Assembly (NCBI GenBank): GCA_937919155.1
Contig: CALFPM010000202.1
Coordinates: forward strand, 1 to 17,961
DNA: 17,961 bases
Origin: an uncultured Clostridia bacterium
Lineage (GTDB): Bacteria > Bacillota > Clostridia > Oscillospirales > Acutalibacteraceae
Direction of reading: 5' to 3'
The notes under the pieces were generated by a model, which had not been told where the DNA came from, searched no databases, and worked only from the letters and a program-made list of their open reading frames with translations. The position numbers and the translations under genes are program-made. Below, piece after piece: positions 1 through 6,674 of the stretch; the first letter of the stretch is position 1; every line of letters starts with the position of its first letter.

Positions 1-1299
1 GATGTTTACATGGGAACAAAAACAATCAATCTCGACCCCGCAACAGCTTACACCGATGAAAACAGCGTAAAGCTTATTTCCCTTATTTATCAGGGACTCG
101 TTTCTCTTGATGAAAACGGAAAAGTAAAGAAGGAACTCGCCAGAAAGTGGGAAAAGGGCGTTGACCGCGAGGGTAACGCAAAGCTCACTGTTTGGATAAA
201 CGACACATACTGGAGCGACGGCTCCATGGTTCAGGCTAACGACATAGTTTATGCTTGGAAGAGAATTCTTGAGGTTGAATCCACCAGTGCTGCAGCTCCC
301 CTCCTTTTCGATATAAAGAACGCTCGTATGGTTAAGGCAGGCGATTGTTCCATAGACGACCTTCGCGTTTACGCCGTAAACCCCACCACACTTGAGATCT
401 ATTTCGAAGAAAAGCTCGATGAAAACGGCAACCCCTGTCCCGAATGGCTCGCTTATAACGATACTACCGTTTATACCGGCGAGTACAACGGCGCACCCGA
501 CCCCGTATCCGGTGCTGACCTTTACGCTGCTTACTCCACCACTTACTCTGAAGTAGGTGCTGGCTACGGCTATGACGCTACCATCTTCGTTGAGAACAAG
601 ATCCGCAACGTTGCTTGGGAGGACGTTGGTATTTACGCTGTTGAAGGCGAAAACGCTATCGTTCTTTGTCTTGACACTACAAACGAATTTTTTGTTATCG
701 GAATCAGAACATATATGAATCAGGGTATCGGCCCCATAAAACTGCACTACAACAGCAACAACGATGAAACAAACAGACTTATCCGCAAGTATCTGAACCC
801 CGAAAAATATGCCCTCACGGATTTCGGAAATATTGCGGAAGTAACTGTGGGTGACATCAGAAAATCAGGCAAAAGATACATACTTCTCAACGAAAATAAA
901 GAGTATGACTTCAGCACCGATACGCCGATGTACGGTCCCTGGGACCCTGTTGTTTTCGGTTTCAGAACCGAGAAATTCATCAAAGAAATTCAGAAATATC
1001 TCCTCGATTGCGATGTTGACGGATTTCATTGGCTCCAGACCCAGCAGACTCCCAACCCCGGCACGGAAAACGGCTGGACAAAGTGGCCCGATGAACTTGA
1101 CAACTGCGTCAGAGAGGTTTTCCCCGAGCTGATTGCAGACATCGCCGCCGACCCTGCCAAGCTTGACAGAGTCAATGTTATTGCAGGCGATTTTATGGCG
1201 CGTGACTATTTCAAGGCAAAGCTCATTCTCCGCCTCAACCTGCTCAAAGGCAATGTGAAAGACGAGCTTATTGAGGAATTCACAAACCTCACAAAATAA
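1..1299 (+). CDS. Family-5 (OppA-like) solute-binding protein, 5' truncated, atypical C half
   Basis: The reading frame is open from base 1, with three codons (D V Y) before the first ATG at 10, so the true start and any lipoprotein signal lie outside the window. The first roughly 230 residues resemble the N lobe of peptide/nickel-type extracellular substrate-binding proteins (SBP_bac_5): a TINLDPA segment, an LIYQGLVSLDENG segment, and WSDGS followed by ANDIVYAWKR, the usual W-S-D-G-x-x-x-x-A-x-D-V pattern. Such proteins bind oligopeptides or similar ligands outside the cell and deliver them to an ABC permease. The remaining 200 or so residues lack the usual GTGPY and 'RNPxYW' landmarks of the second lobe and I do not recognise them; they contain GPWDPVVFGF and a run of W and P near HWLQTQQTPNPGTENGWTKW. 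At about 433 visible residues the protein is also short for the family. No permease or ATPase gene is visible. The N-lobe assignment is fairly secure; the whole-protein function is not. Confidence 0.7.
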   Translation, partial: DVYMGTKTINLDPATAYTDENSVKLISLIYQGLVSLDENGKVKKELARKWEKGVDREGNAKLTVWINDTYWSDGSMVQANDIVYAWKRILEVESTSAAAPLLFDIKNARMVKAGDCSIDDLRVYAVNPTTLEIYFEEKLDENGNPCPEWLAYNDTTVYTGEYNGAPDPVSGADLYAAYSTTYSEVGAGYGYDATIFVENKIRNVAWEDVGIYAVEGENAIVLCLDTTNEFFVIGIRTYMNQGIGPIKLHYNSNNDETNRLIRKYLNPEKYALTDFGNIAEVTVGDIRKSGKRYILLNENKEYDFSTDTPMYGPWDPVVFGFRTEKFIKEIQKYLLDCDVDGFHWLQTQQTPNPGTENGWTKWPDELDNCVREVFPELIADIAADPAKLDRVNVIAGDFMARDYFKAKLILRLNLLKGNVKDELIEEFTNLTK

Positions 1300-1301
1300 G
1301 G

Positions 1302-1328
1302 AAAAGGACAGCTCAGGCTGTCCTTTTT
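1302..1328 (+). terminator. Intrinsic terminator of the solute-binding protein gene
   Basis: AAGGACAGC (1304-1312) pairs with GCTGTCCTT (1317-1325) across a TCAG loop. Two more A-T pairs and a T run follow, starting three bases after the stop codon. The GGACAGC/GCTGTCC stem recurs in the terminator at 13651-13676. Confidence 0.9.
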
Positions 1329-1332
1329 AATG

Positions 1333-1361
1333 TTCACAAAACATCTTATATCCGTTAAAAT
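1333..1361 (+). promoter_or_regulatory. Promoter-like sequence ahead of the structured gap
   Basis: TTCACA (1333-1338) and TAAAAT (1356-1361) are separated by 17 bases, on the plus strand just after the upstream terminator. Transcription from it would enter the hairpin-rich segment 1372-1494, with no plus-strand gene until 2704. This is a sequence match only. Confidence 0.4.
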
Positions 1362-1369
1362 TAAATTCA

Positions 1370-1500
1370 TACCGAATTAATATTTCGGGGTTAATATGTG
1401 GTTGTACCGGACAGGAGCCGCAACCTGAACGGTATCAGCAATACCCCTCCTCAATTCAACCCCAAGCAGAAGACGGTGCCTCGGCGCCGTCTTCTTGCGT
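1370..1500 (+). ncRNA. Candidate structured small RNA, family not recognised
   Basis: The gap packs several possible stems. CCGAA/TTCGG lies at 1372-1388; CAGG/CCTG encloses AGCCGCAA at about 1412-1427; GGTAT/ATACC lies at about 1431-1445. TACCG (1405-1409) can instead pair with CGGTA (about 1430-1434). The strongest is an 11-bp stem GAAGACGGTGC/GCGCCGTCTTC with a CTCG loop at 1469-1494. Its one non-Watson-Crick pair is G-T when read as plus-strand RNA but C-A on the minus strand, which favours a plus-strand RNA. The tail after this stem (TTGCGTTTG) is only moderately T-rich, so it is a weak terminator at best. I compared it by eye with SRP RNA, tmRNA, 6S RNA, T-boxes and common riboswitches and found no match. 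Confidence 0.3.
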
Positions 1501-1507
1501 TTGACGC

Positions 1508-1535
1508 AAAAACCGCCGAGGGCAACCTCAGCGGC
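1508..1535 (-). terminator. Terminator of the CPBP protease gene
   Basis: Read on the minus strand, GCCGCTGAGG pairs with CCTCGGCGGT (two G-T wobbles) across a TTGC loop and runs into TTTTTG, eight bases past the stop codon. The inner wobble becomes a C-A mismatch on the plus strand, so the hairpin suits minus-strand RNA. Confidence 0.8.
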
Positions 1536-1542
1536 TTGATTT

Positions 1543-2532
1543 TTATTTAAAATCCACATACTGTGCCGTGAAATACAGCATCATAATGAACCCGATAACC
1601 ATCGGAACCGTCAGCACAAAAGCTTTCATTTTTCTGCTCTCGGTCAGCACAGTAAACGAGGGCACAAGCCTGCGTTTTCCTCGCAGAACAACGAACCACA
1701 CACTGCCTGCAATTGATATCACATAAAGAGCAATCATCACTCCGTAATAAACAAGATTCAGCATTTTCTCGTCTGCGATATCAGCAATCATGAACTCGGT
1801 TATGACGGCGTAAAGGTTGTTGCAGAAATGAATCAGAACTCCCGTCCAGATGCTGTTTGTGATGCACACCGCATAGCCGATGCCGATGCCCGCTATCAGC
1901 GCAAAAGGAGCCTGAATGAGGTTGCCGTGAAGCACCGCAAAAACAACTGCAGATGCAAGGATTGCAAACTTGTCGCCGTATCTTCTCAGAGGCTGAAGCA
2001 CCGCTCCTCTTATGGCAAATTCCTCAACGAGAGCAGGCACAACCGCAACGGAAACTGCATATATTAATCTGCCCGCAAAGTCCTCAGGCACCGCATATTC
2101 GGGTGATGTGAGAACAACTCCCGCGTAATCCGCAAGGGTCACAAATCCGCTTGTGATGTAGTTGCCGACAAGGCAGACGAAAAAGCCCAGAGCCGTTGCG
2201 CTTATCATCAGCGAAGTGCTTACGGGTTTGCCGAATTTAAAAACATCTGTCCCCGTTCTTTTTTCAAGAAAAAATCCTGCAATGCCGAAGGGAATAAGCA
2301 GGCTCAGAACAGAGTAAAATATTGTTACCACGCTCTGCACCGTTGCGTTGTTCATATAATAATTGCCCAGCGGAGTCATAAAAATCAGCAGAGAAATAAT
2401 GTTCTGCACAAGAACATAGCCGATTACGCTCAGACCCGCCGCCTTGCCCAGCAATTTTATATTCTTTTTTTCATTTTCTTCGCGGATATAGTAGTCATAT
2501 CCGTTGTTATCGTAGCCGTACAAATAAATCAC
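1543..2532 (-). CDS. CPBP-family intramembrane metalloprotease
   Basis: This is a multi-pass membrane protein with the three signature motifs of the CPBP (Abi/CAAX protease-like) family: EEFAIR (E170, E171, R175), FAVLH (H202) and HFCNN (H235, N239). In this family the Glu and His residues form an intramembrane metalloprotease active site; characterised relatives process prenylated proteins or peptide pheromones, or give bacteriocin immunity, but the substrate here is unknown. At least seven hydrophobic segments follow a Tyr/Asn/Asp-rich cytoplasmic-looking N terminus. The 329-residue form begins with GTG at 2532 and has no clear Shine-Dalgarno. The fourth codon is TTG (2523-2521), and GGTGAT, a match to the 3' end of the SD consensus, lies four bases before it, so that start is a real alternative. 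The gene is monocistronic with its own promoter and terminator, divergent from glgP. Confidence 0.88.
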   Translation of the reverse strand: MIYLYGYDNNGYDYYIREENEKKNIKLLGKAAGLSVIGYVLVQNIISLLIFMTPLGNYYMNNATVQSVVTIFYSVLSLLIPFGIAGFFLEKRTGTDVFKFGKPVSTSLMISATALGFFVCLVGNYITSGFVTLADYAGVVLTSPEYAVPEDFAGRLIYAVSVAVVPALVEEFAIRGAVLQPLRRYGDKFAILASAVVFAVLHGNLIQAPFALIAGIGIGYAVCITNSIWTGVLIHFCNNLYAVITEFMIADIADEKMLNLVYYGVMIALYVISIAGSVWFVVLRGKRRLVPSFTVLTESRKMKAFVLTVPMVIGFIMMLYFTAQYVDFK

Positions 2533-2571
2533 CGTTATTTCTTTTTAACAATTCTGCCAAATTTTTTTACT

Positions 2572-2600
2572 ATTATACCGCAAATTTCTATAGGTTACAA
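2572..2600 (-). promoter_or_regulatory. Promoter of the CPBP protease gene
   Basis: On the minus strand TTGTAA (2600-2595) and a perfect TATAAT (2577-2572) are separated by 17 bases, about 40 bases before the start codon. Confidence 0.8.
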
Positions 2601-2632
2601 GGCTGAAAAATAAACTAATCCGAAAAAAATTA

Positions 2633-2661
2633 TTGTAATATGTATAAATTTGGTGTAGAAT
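2633..2661 (+). promoter_or_regulatory. Promoter of glgP
   Basis: TTGTAA (2633-2638) and TAGAAT (2656-2661) are separated by 17 bases. The -35 element lies only 32 bases from that of the divergent CPBP promoter. No operator palindrome stands out; the leader holds an AT-rich near-palindrome round 2668-2689. Confidence 0.75.
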
Positions 2662-2703
2662 ATAGAATTATATATTCACCATATATATTGGAGGACAAAA
2701 TAA

Positions 2704-5112
2704 ATGGCAATCAGCAAAACACAGCTTGAGGAAATGATTTCTTCAAAGCTTTCACATTTTTTCGGTGTTTCCCCCAAAGATGCCACCAATGAGCAGTTTT
2801 ACCGCGCTCTTTCAATGATTGTGAGAGACATGGTGAGGGATTCACGCAGAGAATTTGATAAAACCGCAAAGGAAATGGGTCAGAAAAAGGTTTATTACCT
2901 TTGCATGGAATTCCTTATGGGCCGCGCGCTTAAAAATACGCTTTATAACCTCAATCTTACCGAAACCGCAAAGGAAGCACTTGAATCATTCGGCGTAAAG
3001 CTTGACAGACTCTATGACTGCGAACCCGATGCAGGTCTGGGCAACGGCGGTCTCGGCAGACTTGCCGCTTGCTATCTTGATGCTCTTGCAAATCAGGGTT
3101 ACAGCGGTATGGGTTACTCGATTCTTTATGAATACGGCATTTTCAAGCAGAAAATCATTGAAGGCTGGCAGACGGAAATGCCCGATTTCTGGCTCCCCGG
3201 CGGCGAGGTATGGCTTGTTCCAAGAGAGGACAAAACCGTTGAGGTTAAGTTCGAGGGTAATATCATCGACAGTTGGGAAGGTCCTTTCCATCAGGTTGAG
3301 CTTGTGAACTGCAAAACAGTCAAAGCTGTGCCTTACGATATGATGGTTGCGGGCAAAGACGGCAAAGGCGCCGCAGTGCTCCGTCTCTGGAGCGCAAAGG
3401 TTGACGGCATTGATATGGCTATGTTCAATCAGGGCGACTATATGCGCGCAATGGAAGAAAAGGCTATGGCAGAGGTTATCAGCAAGGTGCTCTACCCTGC
3501 AGATAACCATCAGGAAGGCAAGAGCCTTCGTCTGCGCCAGCAGTATTTCCTTGTTTCCGCTTCAGTTCAGGATATCGTTGCCCGTCACCTGAGAGATTAC
3601 GGCTCACTTGAGAATTTTGCAGAAAAGAACGCAATCCACATTAACGATACACATCCCACAATGGCAATTCCCGAGCTTATGAGAATTATGCTTGACGAAT
3701 GCGGCTACGGCTGGGACGATGCATACAGAATCGTTGAGGAATGCTGTGCATACACCAACCACACCGTTATGGCAGAGGCTCTCGAATGCTGGGGTGAAGA
3801 CCTCTTCAAGCGTCTGCTTCCCAGAATTTATCAGATTGTCAAGGAAATTGACAACCGTTACAGAAAGAAAATCTGGGACGCAACAGGCGATGCAGGCAAG
3901 GTTGAAAGAATGGCTGTCATTTCAGGCGGTGCCGTTAAAATGGCTAACCTCTGCGTTGCCGTATGTCACAAGGTGAACGGTGTTTCAGCCCTTCACAGTC
4001 AGATTCTTAAGGATACAATTTTCAACGAGGCATACAGACTTGAGCCTGAAAAATTCACAAATGTTACCAACGGCATTGCTCACCGCCGCTGGCTTTGTCA
4101 GGCTAACCCCCGACTCACTTCAATGCTCACCGACCTTATCGGTGACGGCTTTGTTTACAATGCAAGCGAGCTTGAAAAGCTGAAAGCATATTCAACCGAT
4201 GCAGGTGTGCTTGCTGAACTCCGCAAAATCAAGACCGCAAACAAAGAGGATTTTGCAAAGCTTGTTATGAAGAAAACAGGAATTGCCCTTGATTCTTCAT
4301 CAATTTTCGATGTTCAGGTAAAGCGTCTGCACGAATACAAGCGTCAGAACCTCAATGCGCTCAACATTCTTGCAAAATATCTTGAAATCAAGGCAAATCC
4401 CAACGGTAACCACACTCCTCACACCTATATTTTCGGTGCAAAGGCTGCTCCCGGTTACTATATGGCAAAGAAAATCATTGAATTCATCTGCACTCTTGCA
4501 AAACTTATCAACAATGACCCTGATGTGAAAGACCTGCTCAAGGTTGTTTACATGGAGGATTACAATGTCACTATGGCTGAGGCTCTTATGCCTGCAGCTG
4601 ATATCAGCGAGCAGATTTCCCTTGCAGGCACGGAAGCAAGCGGCACGGGCAACATGAAGCTGATGATTAACGGTGCAATCACTCTCGGCACAATGGACGG
4701 CGCAAATGTTGAGATTTACGATGCGGTCGGTGCTGAAAATATTCTCATCTTCGGTATGAGCACACCTGAGGTAAACGAGCTCAGGAAAGAAGGTTACCAC
4801 CCCATTAATTATTACAACAATAATGCCGAAATCAACGAGGTAATCAACTTCATCAACAAGGGCTTCGGCGGCAAGAACTTCAGCGAAATCGGCAATGTAA
4901 TCGCTCATCACGACCCCTATATGGTGCTTGCGGATTATGCTGATTACAGAAACATCCAGAAGCTCGCAGAAGAAATCTGGCACGACACAACCAGATGGGA
5001 CACAATGTCACTTATGAACATTGCAGGCGCAGGTGTGTTTGCGGCTGACCGCTCAATCAACGACTACGCAAGAGATATCTGGCATGTTGAAAAGATTGAT
5101 TTAAGAAAATAA
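2704..5112 (+). CDS. glgP: Glycogen/alpha-glucan phosphorylase
   Basis: GT35-family phosphorylase that releases glucose-1-phosphate from alpha-1,4-glucan ends with inorganic phosphate and PLP as cofactor, in cytoplasmic glycogen or maltodextrin use. The 802-residue length is normal for bacterial forms. Visible landmarks are YYLCMEFLMGR near the N terminus, EPDAGLGNGGLGRLA from residue 107, EGWQTEMPDFWLPGG, IHINDTHPTMAIPELMR, VTNGIAHRRWL, VQVKRLHEYKRQNLN, and the PLP site EASGTGNMK, in which K652 should form the Schiff base. No N-terminal regulatory phosphorylation segment of the animal type is seen. The start is fixed by GGAGG at 2690-2694, nine bases upstream. The gene stands alone with its own promoter; no other glg gene is in the window. 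Confidence in family is very high; choice between glycogen and maltodextrin as substrate is not possible from sequence. Confidence 0.97.
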   Translation: MAISKTQLEEMISSKLSHFFGVSPKDATNEQFYRALSMIVRDMVRDSRREFDKTAKEMGQKKVYYLCMEFLMGRALKNTLYNLNLTETAKEALESFGVKLDRLYDCEPDAGLGNGGLGRLAACYLDALANQGYSGMGYSILYEYGIFKQKIIEGWQTEMPDFWLPGGEVWLVPREDKTVEVKFEGNIIDSWEGPFHQVELVNCKTVKAVPYDMMVAGKDGKGAAVLRLWSAKVDGIDMAMFNQGDYMRAMEEKAMAEVISKVLYPADNHQEGKSLRLRQQYFLVSASVQDIVARHLRDYGSLENFAEKNAIHINDTHPTMAIPELMRIMLDECGYGWDDAYRIVEECCAYTNHTVMAEALECWGEDLFKRLLPRIYQIVKEIDNRYRKKIWDATGDAGKVERMAVISGGAVKMANLCVAVCHKVNGVSALHSQILKDTIFNEAYRLEPEKFTNVTNGIAHRRWLCQANPRLTSMLTDLIGDGFVYNASELEKLKAYSTDAGVLAELRKIKTANKEDFAKLVMKKTGIALDSSSIFDVQVKRLHEYKRQNLNALNILAKYLEIKANPNGNHTPHTYIFGAKAAPGYYMAKKIIEFICTLAKLINNDPDVKDLLKVVYMEDYNVTMAEALMPAADISEQISLAGTEASGTGNMKLMINGAITLGTMDGANVEIYDAVGAENILIFGMSTPEVNELRKEGYHPINYYNNNAEINEVINFINKGFGGKNFSEIGNVIAHHDPYMVLADYADYRNIQKLAEEIWHDTTRWDTMSLMNIAGAGVFAADRSINDYARDIWHVEKIDLRK

Positions 5113-5120
5113 TTTTTTGT

Positions 5121-5147
5121 AAAGGGCGGCTTTTCAAGTCGCCCTTT
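5121..5147 (+). terminator. Hairpin after glgP, abutting the tadA ribosome site
   Basis: AAAGGGCGGCTT pairs with AAGTCGCCCTTT over 12 bp (one G-T pair) across a TTC loop. The only T run is the TTT inside the 3' arm, followed by CAGGA, so termination may be partial. The stem ends one base before the AGGA used by tadA. Confidence 0.65.
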
Positions 5148-5148
5148 C

Positions 5149-5152
5149 AGGA
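5149..5152 (+). promoter_or_regulatory. Ribosome site deciding the tadA start
   Basis: AGGA lies eight bases before the ATG at 5161 and overlaps the upstream ATG at 5152. It therefore supports 5161, not 5152, as the start. Confidence 0.6.
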
Positions 5153-5160
5153 TGAAACAT

Positions 5161-5628
5161 ATGACCGATACAGATTTTATGCTAATTGCAATTGAACAGG
5201 CGAAATTGGCGGCTGACGAGCTTGAAGTGCCTGTCGGCGCGGTAATCGTTCGCAACGGCGAGGTGGTTTCCGTTGGCAGAAACCGCAGGGAAACAGGCAA
5301 AAACGCTCTTGCTCACGCAGAAATTGAGGCGATTGACCTTGCCTGCAAAAAGCTTGGCGGATGGCGGCTGTGGGAATGCGAAATGTATGTGACTCTCGAA
5401 CCCTGCCCCATGTGCACGGGCGCGATTATCAATTCCCGTCTGCGCCGCGTTGTTTACGGTGCATCGGATTACAAAGCAGGCTCCTGCGGCTCCGTGGTCA
5501 ATCTTTTTGATCTGCCCTATAACCACAAGCCCGAGCTTGTGGGCGGATTTATGGCAGATGAATGTGCCGCATTGCTTTCTGATTTTTTTGCCCGCCTGAG
5601 GAAAAAGAAAAATGAAGAAAAAGCTTAG
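5161..5628 (+). CDS. tadA: tRNA-specific adenosine deaminase
   Basis: Zinc-dependent deaminase that converts the wobble adenosine of tRNA-Arg(ACG) to inosine so it can decode several Arg codons. The 155-residue protein carries the full cytidine-deaminase-fold site: H52-A-E54 (zinc ligand and proton shuttle) and P81-C-P-M-C85 (two cysteine ligands), with the LEPCPMCTGAI context typical of TadA rather than guanine or cytosine deaminases. An in-frame ATG nine bases upstream (5152) would add MKH but has no ribosome site. A weak promoter-like pair (TTGAAA 5087-5092, TAATTT 5110-5115, 17-base spacer) overlaps the end of glgP, so the gene could have its own promoter or depend on readthrough from glgP. 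Its 3' end overlaps the next gene by 17 bases. Confidence 0.95.
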   Translation: MTDTDFMLIAIEQAKLAADELEVPVGAVIVRNGEVVSVGRNRRETGKNALAHAEIEAIDLACKKLGGWRLWECEMYVTLEPCPMCTGAIINSRLRRVVYGASDYKAGSCGSVVNLFDLPYNHKPELVGGFMADECAALLSDFFARLRKKKNEEKA

Positions 5629-5995
5629 AATTACATATATCATCGCTTTCATCCTGCTCCTTGCGGCTGAAATTTTCATCGGTGCATTCATAAACGATGC
5701 ATTTGTGCGCCCGTATATGGGCGATGTACTTGTGGTGATGCTTATGTGCGCTTTTCTCCGCATTTTTTTCACGGAAAAGCCTAAGCTTCTTCCGCTTTAC
5801 GCCACCCTTTTCGCCGTGATAATCGAAACACTGCAGTATTTTGATTTCGTGGGTCTTCTGGGTCTTGAAAGCAACCGCATTCTCAGCATTGCGCTGGGCA
5901 GGACTTTCGACATCAAAGACATAATCTGTTACTTTGCAGGCGGCGCAATATTTTTTGCCGCCGAAAAAATAAGGAGGAGATGCAATGACCGCTGA
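5612..5995 (+). CDS. DUF2809 family small membrane protein
   Basis: A 127-residue hydrophobic protein with about four membrane segments: residues 7-27, 38-54, 62-80 and a C-terminal one before the basic tail EKIRRRCNDR. The FVRPYMGDVLVVML stretch and the ALGRTFDIKDIICYFAG stretch match what I know of DUF2809, a family of unknown function in Bacillota and Bacteroidota. The start has GAGG ten bases upstream, inside tadA, and the overlap with tadA suggests translational coupling. There is no catalytic motif to guide a functional guess. Confidence 0.75.
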   Translation: MKKKLRITYIIAFILLLAAEIFIGAFINDAFVRPYMGDVLVVMLMCAFLRIFFTEKPKLLPLYATLFAVIIETLQYFDFVGLLGLESNRILSIALGRTFDIKDIICYFAGGAIFFAAEKIRRRCNDR

Positions 5996-6641
5996 AAAAA
6001 TATTTTTTGCCATCGAAATCATCGGTACAATCGCCTTTGCGATAACGGGCGTCATAACCGCGCTCGGCAAGAAATTTGATATCTTCGGCGCACTTGTGCT
6101 CGGCACGGTGACGGCGGTAGGCGGCGGTATTGTGCGAGACCTCATTCTCGGCTACACCCCTCCCATGGCATTCCGCAAATCCGTTTACGCCATAACAGCG
6201 CTCATCACTTCTCTCGCCGTTTTCATTATTGCATATTTCTTTGGCAGAAGAATAAAAAAGCATTTTGAAGTTTATTCGCAGGTTATCAATATTTTCGACT
6301 CAATCGGACTTGCGGTTTTCGTTGTGGGCGGTGTCAACAGTGCGATTTCCTGCGGTTTCGGCGAGAATATGTTTCTCTCAGTTTTCGTTGCAACCCTCAC
6401 GGGCGTTGGCGGCGGCGTTATGCGAGATATCATGGCAGGCAGAATTCCCACCATTCTCCACAAAAGGGTTTACGCTCTTGCGGCAATAATCGGCGCAATC
6501 TTATATTATGTTTTAATTTATTATGAGATTTGCTCAGCGACTCTTGCGGTTATAGTCGGCGCAGGCTCGGTGCTGATAATCCGAATTCTTGCCACCATTT
6601 TCCACTGGAATCTGCCGACAGTCAAAAATCTTGATGAATAA
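5985..6641 (+). CDS. TRIC/UPF0126 family membrane protein (cation channel-like)
   Basis: A 218-residue protein of about seven membrane segments built as two repeats, each ending in a Gly-rich motif: G46-G-G-I-V-R51-D52 and G142-G-G-V-M-R147-D148. This duplicated GGGxxRD signature defines the UPF0126 (YicG-like) group, whose structures are homologous to trimeric intracellular cation channels and conduct monovalent cations. The role in bacteria is not settled. AGGAGG at 5972-5977 fixes the start, which overlaps the DUF2809 gene by 11 bases, so tadA, DUF2809 and this gene form one tightly coupled unit. The length is normal for the family. Confidence 0.92.
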   Translation: MTAEKIFFAIEIIGTIAFAITGVITALGKKFDIFGALVLGTVTAVGGGIVRDLILGYTPPMAFRKSVYAITALITSLAVFIIAYFFGRRIKKHFEVYSQVINIFDSIGLAVFVVGGVNSAISCGFGENMFLSVFVATLTGVGGGVMRDIMAGRIPTILHKRVYALAAIIGAILYYVLIYYEICSATLAVIVGAGSVLIIRILATIFHWNLPTVKNLDE

Positions 6642-6642
6642 C

Positions 6643-6674
6643 AAAAAGCTCCGGAAATTCCGGAGCTTTATTTT
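6643..6674. terminator. Bidirectional terminator between convergent genes
   Basis: AAAGCTCCGG (6645-6654) pairs with CCGGAGCTTT (6660-6669) round AAATT. T-rich tails follow on both strands, so it can serve the TRIC gene (+) and the phosphate symporter gene (-), whose stop codons lie on either side. Confidence 0.9.

Noticed and set aside
1370..1500. Known RNA such as SRP RNA, tmRNA, 6S RNA, T-box or a common riboswitch
   Set aside because: None of their conserved cores (for example the SRP GGAA-loop helix, the T-box GGTGG, the tmRNA T-arm end) could be found by eye in either orientation.
1377..1559. 60-residue minus-strand frame in the hairpin-dense gap
   Set aside because: It overlaps the end of the CPBP gene on the same strand, runs through its terminator, has no ribosome site, and the DNA is better explained by hairpins.
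2986..4983. Long reading frames antisense to glgP (174 and 227 residues)
   Set aside because: They are Cys/His/Val-rich mirror translations of a highly conserved gene, with no ribosome site, and glgP itself is unmistakable on the plus strand.
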